A stretch of 64,000 nt of DNA from Pseudomonas anatoliensis (GCF_017976235.1 NZ_JACVHC010000006.1:248001-312000), one strand, 5' to 3'; counted from the first letter of the stretch, positions 1 to 9,091 are shown. The notes: a model not told the origin generated them from the letters alone. Made by a program: numbers and translations.

Positions 1-504
1 CCGTGGGTCGTCACTGCCGAAGCGCTGGAGCCGTTCCGCGCCGCACAACCGGCACGTCCGGAGGGCGATCCGCAGCCGCTGCCGTACCTGTTCGACAAGC
101 GCGATCAGGACGGCGGTGCATTCGACATCGAACTGGAAGTGCTGCTGCTCACCGAAACCATGCGCGAGCAGAATCTGCCGGCTCATCGCCTGACCCTGAG
201 CAACACCCGCTACATGTACTGGACCGTCGCGCAAATGGTCGCGCATCACAGCGTCAACGGCTGCCAGTTGCAGGCCGGTGACCTGTTCGGTTCGGGCACG
301 CTGTCCGGTCCGGAAAACGGTCAGTTCGGCAGCCTGCTGGAAATCACCGAAGGCGGCAAAAAGCCGATCGAACTGGCGTCCGGCGAAGTGCGCAAATTCC
401 TTGAAGATGGCGACGAAATCATCCTGCGCGCACGTTGTGCCCGCGACGGTTTCGCCTCGATCGGCTTTGGCGAATGCCGCGGCAAAGTGCTGGCGGCGCG
501 CTGA
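1..504 (+). CDS. fahA: Fumarylacetoacetase, C-terminal part (partial)
   Basis: The gene enters the window already in frame at base 1 and ends at the TGA of 502-504, leaving about 167 codons. The enzyme hydrolyses fumarylacetoacetate to fumarate and acetoacetate, the last step of tyrosine/homogentisate catabolism. The visible part carries the conserved fumarylacetoacetase stretch with YMYWTVAQMVAHHSVNGC and the GDLFGSGTLSGP loop typical of the C-terminal catalytic domain. The maiA gene follows 12 bp downstream, giving the usual Pseudomonas hmgA-fahA-maiA order. The N-terminus lies outside the window. Confidence 0.95.
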   Translation, partial: PWVVTAEALEPFRAAQPARPEGDPQPLPYLFDKRDQDGGAFDIELEVLLLTETMREQNLPAHRLTLSNTRYMYWTVAQMVAHHSVNGCQLQAGDLFGSGTLSGPENGQFGSLLEITEGGKKPIELASGEVRKFLEDGDEIILRARCARDGFASIGFGECRGKVLAAR

Positions 505-516
505 CAGGAGCGGCTC

Positions 517-1152
517 ATGGATCTCTACACCTATTACCGCTCAACCTCGTCGTATCGGGTGCGGATCGCACTGGCGCTAAAAGGTCTCGACTATCAGGCG
601 TTGCCGGTCAACTTGATCGCGGCGCCCGGTGGCGAGCATCGGCAGCCGGCGTATCTGGCGATCAATCCACAGGGCCGCGTGCCGGCCTTGCGCACCGATG
701 ACGGCGAACTGCTGATTCAGTCACCGGCGATCATCGAGTACCTGGAGGAACGTTATCCACAGGTGCCGCTACTCCCCGAAGACCTCGCTGCCCGCGCCCA
801 TGTACGCGGCGTGGCGGCGGTGATCGGTTGCGATGTGCATCCGCTGCACAACGTCAGCGTACTCAATCGGCTGCGGCAGTCGGGGCATGACGAACTGCAG
901 GTCACGGCGTGGATCAGCCATTGGATCAGCCAGGGACTGACGACGGTGGAACAGTTGATTGGCGATAGCGGATTCTGTTTCGGTGAGTGGCCGTGCGTGG
1001 CGGACGTGTATCTGATTCCGCAGTTGTACGCGGCTGAGCGCTTCAATGTTTCGCTTGAAGCTTTTCCGCGGATTCGTCGAGTCGCGGCGCTGGCCGCTGA
1101 GCATCCGGCATTCATCCAGGCTCACCCGTCCAACCAGCCAGATACACCGTAA
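517..1152 (+). CDS. maiA: Maleylacetoacetate isomerase
   Basis: A 211-aa zeta-class glutathione S-transferase that isomerises maleylacetoacetate to fumarylacetoacetate with glutathione as cofactor. The N-terminal thioredoxin-like domain has the zeta-class signature YYRSTSSYRVRIALALKGL near residues 5-23. The helical C-terminal domain has the usual FCFGEWPCVADVYLIPQ segment. Length is normal for the family. It lies 12 bp downstream of fahA with a GGAG-like site before its ATG, so the two are almost certainly co-transcribed and translationally close. Confidence 0.95.
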   Translation: MDLYTYYRSTSSYRVRIALALKGLDYQALPVNLIAAPGGEHRQPAYLAINPQGRVPALRTDDGELLIQSPAIIEYLEERYPQVPLLPEDLAARAHVRGVAAVIGCDVHPLHNVSVLNRLRQSGHDELQVTAWISHWISQGLTTVEQLIGDSGFCFGEWPCVADVYLIPQLYAAERFNVSLEAFPRIRRVAALAAEHPAFIQAHPSNQPDTP

Positions 1153-1166
1153 GCCTCACCAAAAAA

Positions 1167-1260
1167 CCTGTGGGAGCGGGCTTGCCCGCGATAGCGATTT
1201 GGCAGACACATTTAAGTCGGATGGGCTGCCGTCATCGCGGGCAAGCCCGCTCCCACAGGG
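1167..1260. repeat. REP inverted pair (GGGAGCGGGCTTGCCCGC type)
   Basis: Two head-to-head copies of a Pseudomonas REP unit: CCTGTGGGAGCGGGCTTGCC reads inward at the left and its reverse complement occurs at the right, separated by about 35 bp. It lies between maiA and the MFS gene and could form a large hairpin in the transcript. Confidence 0.85.
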
Positions 1261-1310
1261 TTTGTGTTGCACCACCAAAAAAACCATAAAAACAAAACAG
1301 GTACCTCGCG

Positions 1311-2666
1311 ATGCACAACCAGATTGCCAGCTTCCGGGCGGCACTCGACGCCCGTCCTGTGTCTCGATATCAGTGGTTGCTCTTGATCCTGCTCGCCTTG
1401 TTGCTGGTCACCGATGGCTATGACGCCCAGGTGCTCGGCTACGTGGTGCCTGCACTGGCGCAGGATTGGGGTCTGGAAAAAGCCGCGTTCGGGCCTGTGT
1501 TCAGTGCCAACCTGCTAGGCCTCACCATTGGCTCCCTCGCCGTCACGCCGCTGGCCGACCGTTTTGGCGTGCGGCGAATTCTGCTTGCTTGCGTGCTGAT
1601 CTACGCCAGTCTGACGCTGCTGATGGTGTTCGCCGACTCCCTGAATTCGCTGATGGTCGCGCGCTTCATCTGCGGCATCGGTATGGGCGGTGCAATGCCT
1701 AGCGCGATGGCGCTGATGTCGGATTATTCGCCGCCACGCTTGCGTACCTTGATGGTCACGCTGGCGGCTTGTGGCTTCTCGTTTGGTGGTGCGGCGGGTG
1801 GTTTTGTAGCCGCCGGGTTCATCGATCAGTTCGGCTGGCAGGCAGTGTTCCTCGCCGGTGGTGTGACGCCGCTGCTGCTGTTTCCGTTTCTCTGGTGGAT
1901 GCTGCCCGAATCCTTGCCGCGCCTGCTGCGTGATCAGCCACCTTATGCGCGACTGCGCAGAGTTACCGGGCGAATGTTGCCGGGCTGGCAACCTCCGCTG
2001 GCCTCGGTCGAACAGAATGAACGCGAGCAGGGCAGTAAACTGACCGTGGTCGAACTGTTCCGCAATGGTTACGCGCGGCCGACCCTGCTGATCTGGGCGA
2101 CCTTTTTTGTCAGCCTGATCTTGCTGTATTTCATGATCAGTTGGTTGCCGTCGCTGCTGCTGGAAAGTGGCCTGAAACTCAATGAGGCCAATCTGGTGAC
2201 GTCGATGTTTCTGTTCGCCGGCACCCTGGGGGCGATTTGCATGGCCTGGTTCGCCGACCGCTTGAAACACAAGGTGCGACTGTTGTCCGGCGTGCTCGCA
2301 GGCGCTGCGCTGTGCACCATTGTGCTGGGGCTTAACCACGACAATCCGCGTTATCTGGTGGCCTGCGTGTTTGCTGCCGGGTTCTGCATCATTGGCGGAC
2401 AACTGACGCTGAACGCTTTTGCCAGTAATTTCTATCCGGCGCATGTGCGCGCCACCGGCACCGGCTGGGCATTGGGTGTGGGGCGATTTGGATCGATTCT
2501 CGGGCCGTTGTTCGGCAGTCTGTTGCTGGCGATGCACATTCCGGTTCAGCAGATTTTCTTCTTCTGCGCGATTCCGGCCGTCATCGCCGCACTGCTGATC
2601 ATCCAGGTGCGTTCGCCCTCGGAAAGCGTTGGGCAGCCGGTGGTGGAGCAAGCGCTGAAAAGCTGA
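1311..2666 (+). CDS. MFS transporter, aromatic acid:H+ symporter family
   Basis: A 451-aa inner-membrane protein with about 12 hydrophobic segments and a soluble loop near residues 205-245. The first helix carries the DGYD motif (LLVTDGYDAQVLGYV) typical of the aromatic acid/H+ symporters such as PcaK. A GxxxDRxGxR-like loop (PLADRFGVRR) follows helix 2. Its place directly downstream of fahA-maiA suggests uptake of an aromatic substrate linked to homogentisate catabolism. The precise substrate cannot be read from the sequence. A REP pair separates it from maiA, so it may be a separate or attenuated transcription unit. Confidence 0.85.
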   Translation: MHNQIASFRAALDARPVSRYQWLLLILLALLLVTDGYDAQVLGYVVPALAQDWGLEKAAFGPVFSANLLGLTIGSLAVTPLADRFGVRRILLACVLIYASLTLLMVFADSLNSLMVARFICGIGMGGAMPSAMALMSDYSPPRLRTLMVTLAACGFSFGGAAGGFVAAGFIDQFGWQAVFLAGGVTPLLLFPFLWWMLPESLPRLLRDQPPYARLRRVTGRMLPGWQPPLASVEQNEREQGSKLTVVELFRNGYARPTLLIWATFFVSLILLYFMISWLPSLLLESGLKLNEANLVTSMFLFAGTLGAICMAWFADRLKHKVRLLSGVLAGAALCTIVLGLNHDNPRYLVACVFAAGFCIIGGQLTLNAFASNFYPAHVRATGTGWALGVGRFGSILGPLFGSLLLAMHIPVQQIFFFCAIPAVIAALLIIQVRSPSESVGQPVVEQALKS

Positions 2667-2667
2667 A

Positions 2668-2750
2668 GATCAAAAGATCGCAGCCTGCGGCAGCTCCTAC
2701 ATTGGGATGGTGTACACCCTGTAGGAGCTGCCGAAGGCTGCGATCTTTTG
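2668..2750. repeat. REP inverted pair (GTAGGAGCTGCCG type)
   Basis: GATCAAAAGATCGCAGCCTG at the left is matched by CAGGCTGCGATCTTTTG-type sequence at the right, a long near-perfect inverted repeat. It lies between the convergent MFS and SirB1-type genes and probably helps end both transcripts. Confidence 0.85.
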
Positions 2751-2753
2751 CTG

Positions 2754-3557
2754 TTAGTGGACGACTGAATTCGGCGGCAGATGCCCGAGTCGTTCGGTCA
2801 GGCGCAGCCGTTGGATCGGGTCATCGCTGAGCAACAACGCATGTTCCAGATCAAACCGCTCGGCGTTCGGGCAGTCGAGCCGCTGATACAGGCTCGCTCG
2901 GGCCAGATAATCGGCGGCGCCGGCATCGCCCAGTTCAAGCACGCGTTCGGCGTCAATCAGCGCCGCGATGAAGTCATCCTGAGTCAGGTACAACTGGCGC
3001 AAATTGCGCGACAAGCGCTGCAGCATCTGCGCCGGCGTGGCAGTCAACAGGTGCTCGGCATTGAGTTTCATGTTGGGCCCGTATTGGCGCTGTAACAGCT
3101 CACGACAGTCGTTGGGATACAAACGGCGACCGCCGCACGGATCGAGCAGATGATCGGCACCGGGCACGCGCAACAGGAAGTGCCCGGGGAAGTTGACCCC
3201 GACCAGGGGAATCTCCAGACCGCGCGCCAGTTCCAGCGCAATCAAGGCCAACGCCAGCGGCTGCCCGCGACGGGTCTGCAACACTTTGTGAATTAAAGCG
3301 GCCTGCGGACGGAGCGGGGCGAAGTCATCCATGGCAAAGCCCAGATCATTCATGCGCCGCAATAACGGCTGCGCCAACTCACTGACTGGCAACATCGGCA
3401 AACCGTAGCTGACACGCTGTTGCAGATCCTTGAACTCCACCAGCAGCGCCTCGGGATCGACTGCTTTTTCGTGCTCGGCAGCCATCCACAGCGCGGCTTC
3501 GAACAGCGCGGGCGGTGAACGGTGCAGGCACTCGAAAAAGCGTTGGCGCGGACTCAT
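2754..3557 (-). CDS. SirB1-family transglutaminase-like protein
   Basis: A 267-aa protein of the SirB1 family: a transglutaminase-like region followed by a TPR-like tail. The core LALALIALELARGLEIPLVGVNFPGHFLLR and the DPCGGRRLY segment are characteristic of the family. I chose the ATG at 3557 because ACGGAG lies about 6 bases upstream; an earlier in-frame start would add a 34-residue extension atypical of the family. The biochemical role is not established. It stands alone, convergent with the MFS gene. Confidence 0.8.
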   Translation of the reverse strand: MSPRQRFFECLHRSPPALFEAALWMAAEHEKAVDPEALLVEFKDLQQRVSYGLPMLPVSELAQPLLRRMNDLGFAMDDFAPLRPQAALIHKVLQTRRGQPLALALIALELARGLEIPLVGVNFPGHFLLRVPGADHLLDPCGGRRLYPNDCRELLQRQYGPNMKLNAEHLLTATPAQMLQRLSRNLRQLYLTQDDFIAALIDAERVLELGDAGAADYLARASLYQRLDCPNAERFDLEHALLLSDDPIQRLRLTERLGHLPPNSVVH

Positions 3558-3743
3558 CGAAATCTCCGTGGAATGCCTCGTTTTTAGCCCCGTCCGTGGC
3601 ATTCGTCCAGTGGCTCGGTAAACAGGTCGAGAGATATGCCGTAAAGCCGTCGTCTGCACGCCTGCTTATTCCGGTGCGCTCCAGCAATTTTCAAGGGCAA
3701 GCCTATACTGGCGTTCTACAAGAAGTGATTCGGGAGCCCAACG

Positions 3744-4763
3744 ATGTTTGCGCTCATGCAAAGCACTCGCCTGGAATCGCTGCACCTTAGCGTCGACCCG
3801 GTTTGCGGGTTGAAGGCGGTCATTGCCATCCATAACAGCCGTCTGGGCCCAGCCCTGGGCGGGTGTCGTTATCTTGCCTATCCGAACGACGACTCCGCCG
3901 TCGAGGATGCCATTCGCCTCGCTCAGGGCATGAGCTACAAAGCCGCGCTGGCGGGCCTGCCGCAGGGCGGTGGCGTTGCGGTAATCGTGCGCCCGATACA
4001 TGTTGAAAATCGTGCAGCGCTGTTCGAAGCCTTCGGCCGGTGCATCGACCAGCTCGACGGTCGCTACATCACCGCCATCGACAGCGGCACCTCGGTGGCG
4101 GACATGGATTGCATCGCCCAGCAGACCCAGCACGTCACCAGCACCACGTCGGCCGGCGATCCGGCACCGCACGCGGCGATGGGGGTGTTCGCCGGCATTC
4201 GCGCCACGGCGATGGCGCGCCTGGGCAGTGACAACCTCGAAGGCTTGCGCGTGGCAATTCAGGGCCTGGGCAATGTCGGTTATGCCTTGGCCGAGCAACT
4301 GCACGCCGCTGGCGCCGAGTTGCTGGTCAGCGACATCGACCATGGCAAGGTGCAACTGGCGATGGAACAGCTTAATGCTCACCCGATTGCCAACGACGCG
4401 TTGCTCAGCACGCCGTGCGACATCCTTGCGCCGTGTGGTCTGGGCGGTGTGCTCAATAGCCACTCGGTGGCGCAACTGCGCTGCGCGGCGGTGGCCGGTT
4501 CGGCGAACAATCAGCTGACGCATCTGGATGTGGCCGATCAACTGGAACGGCGCGGCATTCTTTATGCGCCGGATTATGTGATCAACGCGGGTGGGCTGAT
4601 TTACGTCTCGCTGAAACATCGCGGTGAGGAATTGACCACCATTACCGCGCATCTGTCGAAAATCAGCTCGCGGCTGACGGAAGTTTTTGCCCATGCGCAG
4701 GCGGAGAAACGTTCACCGGCGCGGGTGGCGGATGAGTTGGCGGAGCGGGTTTTGTATCGGTGA
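3744..4763 (+). CDS. Glu/Leu/Phe/Val dehydrogenase family protein
   Basis: A 339-aa NAD-dependent amino-acid dehydrogenase of the leucine/phenylalanine/valine type, which oxidatively deaminates branched or aromatic amino acids to 2-oxo acids. Visible signatures are the glycine-rich substrate site LGPALGGCRYLAY, the catalytic-lysine region GMSYKAALAGLPQGGG near residues 68-83, and the Rossmann motif GLGNVG near residue 174. Length fits leucine dehydrogenase. Substrate preference cannot be settled by eye. It is monocistronic and followed by a REP unit. Confidence 0.85.
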   Translation: MFALMQSTRLESLHLSVDPVCGLKAVIAIHNSRLGPALGGCRYLAYPNDDSAVEDAIRLAQGMSYKAALAGLPQGGGVAVIVRPIHVENRAALFEAFGRCIDQLDGRYITAIDSGTSVADMDCIAQQTQHVTSTTSAGDPAPHAAMGVFAGIRATAMARLGSDNLEGLRVAIQGLGNVGYALAEQLHAAGAELLVSDIDHGKVQLAMEQLNAHPIANDALLSTPCDILAPCGLGGVLNSHSVAQLRCAAVAGSANNQLTHLDVADQLERRGILYAPDYVINAGGLIYVSLKHRGEELTTITAHLSKISSRLTEVFAHAQAEKRSPARVADELAERVLYR

Positions 4764-4771
4764 TGGAGCGA

Positions 4772-4825
4772 AGATCAAAAGATCGCAGCCTTCGGCAGCT
4801 CCTACAGGGGCTGCGATCCTTGATT
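4772..4825. repeat. REP unit, shortened pair
   Basis: GATCAAAAGATCGCAGCCTT and a truncated inverse copy (GGCTGCGATCCTTGATT) lie between the convergent dehydrogenase and yebG genes. Same family as the element at 2668-2750, but the right arm lacks the GTAGGAGCTGCCG part. Confidence 0.75.
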
Positions 4826-4835
4826 GGGGGCGGTG

Positions 4836-5171
4836 TTACTTTGCAGCTTTCGCCGCTTTGGCTGGCTTGACCGGCGCTTCGGCAGATTCTTCCACCTCGG
4901 CTTTTTCGACCGGCTCGGCCGGCGCATTGATCAGCTCCGACAGAGCATCAGGCTGGCTCTTGAATGCCCGGGCGAATACATCACGGTTCTTCGCCATGTA
5001 GATCCCGGCTTCTTCCACTTGCTGTTCAGTCAGGGACGGAACGGCTTTTTGCAACACATCGGCCAGATATTCGGCCAGTTCGAGCATTTTGTCATGACGG
5101 TCAGCTTCGGCTTTATCCATGAACAAGCGCTCCAGATCTCGGCTGCTGCGGTATACCACTTCGACGGCCAT
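4836..5171 (-). CDS. yebG: YebG family SOS-induced protein
   Basis: A 111-aa protein starting MAVEVVYRSSRDLERLFMDK, matching the small DNA-damage-inducible YebG family (MAVEVKYV start, KMLELAEYL core). The C-terminal tail is Ala/Lys/Glu/Pro-rich and low in complexity (VKPAKAAKAAK), longer than in E. coli. A consensus LexA box lies 44 bp upstream of the ATG, so SOS control is expected as in E. coli. The molecular function is unknown. Confidence 0.9.
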   Translation of the reverse strand: MAVEVVYRSSRDLERLFMDKAEADRHDKMLELAEYLADVLQKAVPSLTEQQVEEAGIYMAKNRDVFARAFKSQPDALSELINAPAEPVEKAEVEESAEAPVKPAKAAKAAK

Positions 5172-5496
5172 TCACCACCTCACATGCCTTCACATTTAGT
5201 TGTCTTTGCGACTACTGTATCTATATACAGCGAAAAGGATAAGCGAATCCCTGCGCTTTGGGTAGTGGCATTTCAATGTAGACCGAATTCAGGGTTTGTC
5301 AGTCGAGCCGTGTGACTGCCATTCGCAAGCAGGCTCACCCACATGAGCAGGGCATGTGCGACCAAACGCCACAGCGCGGGTTTTGCGGCACATCGCCATG
5401 ATGCGTGGCCCTGTTTCTGCATGAAATCAGGCGCGTGCAGAAAACCGTCACGTCCAACACGCATCATCCGCTCGAATCGGGCTAAGGAACTTCATC
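5172..5496. other. Divergent yebG/psiE intergenic region
   Basis: This 325-bp gap holds the LexA box near its left end. In the remainder I see no gene with a convincing ribosome site and no clear PHO box, although psiE relatives are phosphate-controlled in E. coli. Confidence 0.6.
5215..5230 (-). promoter_or_regulatory. LexA (SOS) box of yebG
   Basis: CTGTATCTATATACAG matches the gamma-proteobacterial LexA consensus CTG-N10-CAG with the preferred alternating AT core. It is 44 bp upstream of the yebG start, where a promoter would sit. The psiE gene, starting at 5497 in the opposite direction, is probably too far to share it. Confidence 0.9.
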
Positions 5497-5997
5497 GTGA
5501 AAATCAACTGGGCCGAGAAACTGCGGCAAAACGTGCATCAACTGGCCGAGTCCCTGGGCAACCTGTTCGTCGAGACTTTTCACTACCTTGCGCTGTTCGC
5601 CATCGGTGCGGTGACCGCGTATGCAGCGGTGATGGAGTTTCTCGGGATGCTCGAAGTCGGGCACATCAAGATCGATGACATTCTGTTGCTGTTCATCTAT
5701 CTGGAACTGGGGGCGATGGTCGGGATTTATTTCAAGACCAACCACATGCCAGTGCGTTTCCTGATCTATGTGGCGATCACCGCGCTGACGCGATTGCTGA
5801 TCTCCAACGTCTCGCACCACAACCCGCCGGACATGGGCATCATCTACCTGTGCGGCGGCATTCTGCTGTTGGCATTTTCGATTCTGGTGGTGCGTTACGC
5901 GTCGTCGCAATTTCCTTCGGTGAAGATCGAATACCCGCAACGCAAAGTCGGTACGGGTTCGAGTGAGCATCCCGATGTTGAGAAGGGCGAACTTTAA
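5497..5997 (+). CDS. psiE: PsiE family phosphate-starvation-inducible membrane protein
   Basis: A 166-aa inner-membrane protein of the PsiE family with four hydrophobic segments (around residues 22-45, 58-78, 83-105 and 115-140). The core DDILLLFIYLELGAMVGIYF and HMPVRFLIYVAITALTRL are diagnostic. The start is a GTG with AAGGA eight bases upstream. The physiological role is not known beyond the phosphate response of the E. coli relative. Its last bases overlap the convergent DUF3509 gene by 4 bp. Confidence 0.9.
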   Translation: MKINWAEKLRQNVHQLAESLGNLFVETFHYLALFAIGAVTAYAAVMEFLGMLEVGHIKIDDILLLFIYLELGAMVGIYFKTNHMPVRFLIYVAITALTRLLISNVSHHNPPDMGIIYLCGGILLLAFSILVVRYASSQFPSVKIEYPQRKVGTGSSEHPDVEKGEL

Positions 5998-6311
5998 AGA
6001 CCGGCCGCTGGCCGTGGCTGGCCTTTGATCTGTGGCGGTGGCGGGGTCAGCCCGTCGCCGTTGGTCATGGCTTCGAGAATCGCCATGGCGCTGTGGCCCT
6101 GCTCGATGGCGATGCCGAATTGAATGCTCTGCACCAACAGCTTGAGGCGTTTGGGGTCATTGCGCTGTTCGGCGCTGATCATCCGCTTGGCCACGATCCG
6201 GCCGCTGTTGGACAGGGTCAGCATGATGCTGCCGTCCAGGCCTTGAATGCTCAGGTTGATCTGATAGTCCGGCGCGAAGGTATCGGTAATGATCTGAAAA
6301 GGGTTGTCCAT
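5994..6311 (-). CDS. DUF3509 domain-containing protein
   Basis: A 105-aa small soluble protein matching the Pseudomonas-specific DUF3509 family: a beta-rich half (YQINLSIQGLDGSIMLTLSN) and an amphipathic helix (RLKLLVQSIQFGIAIEQGHS). No function is known. The tail is proline-rich. It ends 4 bp inside the convergent psiE 3' end and has its own upstream region with a REP pair. Confidence 0.85.
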   Translation of the reverse strand: MDNPFQIITDTFAPDYQINLSIQGLDGSIMLTLSNSGRIVAKRMISAEQRNDPKRLKLLVQSIQFGIAIEQGHSAMAILEAMTNGDGLTPPPPQIKGQPRPAAGL

Positions 6312-6420
6312 GATGCGTCACCGCCTGATTGAACGTGCAGTTGTTGACCGGCCGTGATCGGGTTGGTTCGCCCCACCAGACCATCGGCCATTCCGTGGCC
6401 ATTTCGCCAAATTGTTTCTA

Positions 6421-6499
6421 TGTAGGAGCTGCCGAAGGCTGCGATCTTTTGATCTTCTGAAGAAAGATCAAAAGATCGCAGCCTTCGGCAGCTCCTACA
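6421..6499. repeat. REP inverted pair, near-perfect palindrome
   Basis: TGTAGGAGCTGCCGAAGGCT at the left is exactly complemented by AGCCTTCGGCAGCTCCTACA at the right, with a short spacer near GATCTTCTGAAGAAAGATC. It is the best-preserved REP pair in the window, located between DUF3509 and the sdaA terminator. Confidence 0.9.
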
Positions 6500-6547
6500 G
6501 AGGTAGCAAGGTGCATGCCGGGAAAATTGTCGAACAATGAATACGGC

Positions 6548-6577
6548 AACAAAAAGGCGAGCACTGGGCTCGCCTTG
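6548..6577 (-). terminator. Rho-independent terminator of sdaA
   Basis: On the minus strand AAGGCGAGC-CCAGT-GCTCGCCTT forms a strong hairpin followed by TTTTG. It lies about 55 bp past the sdaA stop codon. Confidence 0.85.
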
Positions 6578-6631
6578 TTCATTTTTGGCCCGTTTGCGGG
6601 CGGGTGATCGCAGACAGTGCAGTCAGGCCGA

Positions 6632-8008
6632 TCAGCACTCCACCCAGTTCACCGCCAGACCGCCGCGCGACGTCTCTTTGTATTTGTCGTGCATGTCGGC
6701 GCCGGTATCACGCATGGTGCGGATCACCCGGTCGAGGGAGATGAAGTGATTGCCGTCACCACGCAGGGCCATTTGTGTGGCGTTGATGGCCTTCACTGCC
6801 GCGATTGCGTTGCGTTCGATGCACGGCACTTGCACGAGGCCGCCAACCGGGTCGCAGGTCAGGCCAAGGTTGTGTTCCAGGCCGATTTCGGCGGCGTTTT
6901 CCAGTTGCTCGGGAGTGGCGCCGAGTATTTCGGCCAGACCGGCGGCCGCCATGGCGCAGGCCGATCCGACTTCGCCCTGACAACCGACTTCGGCGCCAGA
7001 GATCGAGGCATTTTTCTTACACAGAATGCCGACGGCGGCCGCGGACAGGAAGAAAGCGACGACGTCATCGTCAGACGCGTCCGGGTTGAATTTCATGTAG
7101 TAGTGCAAAACCGCCGGAATGATCCCCGCTGCGCCATTGGTCGGCGCGGTGACCATGCGCCCGCCGGCAGCGTTTTCTTCGTTGACGGCGAGGGCGAACA
7201 GGTTGACCCATTCCATCGCCGACAGCGTCGAGCTGATCACATTCGGTTTGCCGATTTCCAGCAGGCTGCGGTGCAGTTTCGCTGCACGGCGCGGCACCTT
7301 CAGACCCCCGGGGAGGATGCCTTCGTGGCGCAGGCCCTGCTCGACGCACTCGCGCATCACCGACCAGATATGCAGCAGGCCCTGACGGATGTCCGCATCG
7401 CTGCGCCAGGCGCGTTCATTGGCCATCATCAGCTCGGAAACGCGCAGATTGTGCTGCTTGCACAGCGACAACAGTTCGGCGGCGCTGGAAAAATCGTAAG
7501 GCAACACCACGTCACCCGACGGCGCCACACCTGACTCAGCTTCCGCCGCTTCGATGATGAAGCCGCCGCCGACCGAGTAGTACGTCTGCGTAAACAGCTC
7601 GGCAGATTCGCCAAAGGCTGTCAGCGACATGGCATTGGGGTGGTAGGGCAGGCTCTCGTCCAGCAGCAGAAGATCGCGTTGCCAGTCGAAGGCAATCGAC
7701 CGTCCGTCGGCGAGGGGCAGTTGCCCGGTGTTGCGCAGTTGCTCGATGCGCGCATCGATGGTCGTCGGGTCGATGCTGTCCGGCCATTCGCCCATCAGGC
7801 CCATGATCGTGGCGCGGTCGGTGGCGTGACCCACTCCGGTGGCCGACAGCGAGCCGTACAAACGGATTTCGACGCGACGCACATCATTGAGCAGACGTTG
7901 ATCGATCAGTGCTTGAGCAAAGGTCGCGGCGGCGCGCATCGGGCCGACGGTGTGGGAACTGGACGGGCCGATGCCCACTTTAAATAGATCGAAAACACTG
8001 ATAGCCAT
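6632..8008 (-). CDS. sdaA: L-serine ammonia-lyase, iron-sulfur dependent, single chain
   Basis: A 458-aa L-serine dehydratase that converts L-serine to pyruvate and ammonia using a [4Fe-4S] cluster. The beta domain starts MAISVFDLFKVGIGPSSSHT, where GPSSSHTVGPMRAA is the family signature. The alpha domain has NGAAGIIPAVLHYY, CQGEVGSACAMAAAGL and GLTCDPVGGLVQVPCIERNA, with the cysteines expected for cluster binding. Length is normal. A LysR gene is divergent across 135 bp and is the obvious candidate regulator. Confidence 0.95.
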   Translation of the reverse strand: MAISVFDLFKVGIGPSSSHTVGPMRAAATFAQALIDQRLLNDVRRVEIRLYGSLSATGVGHATDRATIMGLMGEWPDSIDPTTIDARIEQLRNTGQLPLADGRSIAFDWQRDLLLLDESLPYHPNAMSLTAFGESAELFTQTYYSVGGGFIIEAAEAESGVAPSGDVVLPYDFSSAAELLSLCKQHNLRVSELMMANERAWRSDADIRQGLLHIWSVMRECVEQGLRHEGILPGGLKVPRRAAKLHRSLLEIGKPNVISSTLSAMEWVNLFALAVNEENAAGGRMVTAPTNGAAGIIPAVLHYYMKFNPDASDDDVVAFFLSAAAVGILCKKNASISGAEVGCQGEVGSACAMAAAGLAEILGATPEQLENAAEIGLEHNLGLTCDPVGGLVQVPCIERNAIAAVKAINATQMALRGDGNHFISLDRVIRTMRDTGADMHDKYKETSRGGLAVNWVEC

Positions 8009-8143
8009 GCTAAACCCTTACAAGCAATGGAGGAGGAATCGCTGCCATTTTTTGTCGGACAAGCGCAATGTCGGCGATACTGCCTCGCTCGGTCGGACGT
8101 GACCAACGAAACTTCCTAAGACAGCCTTTAGCAGGACTAAACG

Positions 8144-9091
8144 ATGAGTCGTCAATTGCATGCCCAGACCTACGTCTGGCTGCAGGTATTTTCCTGTGCC
8201 GCGCGGCACCTGTCCTTCACCCGTTGTGCTGAGGAACTGCACATCACGCCGGGTGCGGTCAGTCAGCAGATCCGCCAATTGGAAGAGCGCCTCGGCTTTC
8301 GCCTGTTTCACCGGCGTGCGCGTGGCGTGGAGTTGAGCGCGGAAGGGCAGCGGCTGGCGATCACGGTGAATGAGGCGTACGGCAGCATTGATGCCGAACT
8401 GCGTCGACTGGATGCCGGGATGATCAGCGGGATCTTGCGGGTACGTTCCATCCCATCGTTCCTCAGCAAATGGCTGACGCCGCGTTTGCCGCGCTTGCAG
8501 CAGCGCTACCCGGACATTCAGTTGCGACTGGTGGCCGAGGACAGCAGCGTGCCGTTGCATGAGGGCGATTTCGATTTGGCCATCGACCTGAACGACGGTA
8601 GTTATCCGGGATTGTTATCCACAGCGTTGCTCGATGAGCAGATTTTCCCGGTGTGCGCGCCAAGCCTTTTGCGCGGGCGCCCGCCGCTGCATGGACCGGT
8701 GGATCTGGTGCATTTCCCCTTGCTGCACGACATCACCGCCTGGCGCGGCAGCTATGAATATGCGGAATGGGAATTTTATTTGAATGCAATCGGCTTCGAA
8801 GGCGCCGACGTGCGGCGTGGGCATACTTTCAATCGCAATCATCTGACCATCGAAGCGGCCATCGCTGGCATGGGCGTCGCGATTGCCCGGCGCACATTGC
8901 TCAATGATGAGCTGGAAAGGGGCGCGTTGATCGTGCCGTTCGGGCTGTCGGTGCCCAATCACAAACGTTATGTATTGCTGTATGCGCCGGGCGCGTTGAG
9001 TCATCCGGGCGTGCGTGCAGTGCATGACTGGCTGGTGGAGGAGGCGGGGATTTTTCGCGGCTTGCACCCGTTGAACGACGGGCAATTGTGA
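8144..9091 (+). CDS. LysR-family transcriptional regulator (GcvA-like)
   Basis: A 315-aa LysR regulator. The N-terminal winged helix-turn-helix is clear (AARHLSFTRCAEELHITPGAVSQQIRQLEERLGFRLFHRRARGVELS). The remainder is a periplasmic-binding-like effector domain (LRVRSIPSFLSKWLTPRLPRLQQRYP). The pattern is closest to the GcvA/AmpR subgroup. It is divergent from sdaA, so control of serine deamination is likely but inferred from position only. Confidence 0.85.
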   Translation: MSRQLHAQTYVWLQVFSCAARHLSFTRCAEELHITPGAVSQQIRQLEERLGFRLFHRRARGVELSAEGQRLAITVNEAYGSIDAELRRLDAGMISGILRVRSIPSFLSKWLTPRLPRLQQRYPDIQLRLVAEDSSVPLHEGDFDLAIDLNDGSYPGLLSTALLDEQIFPVCAPSLLRGRPPLHGPVDLVHFPLLHDITAWRGSYEYAEWEFYLNAIGFEGADVRRGHTFNRNHLTIEAAIAGMGVAIARRTLLNDELERGALIVPFGLSVPNHKRYVLLYAPGALSHPGVRAVHDWLVEEAGIFRGLHPLNDGQL

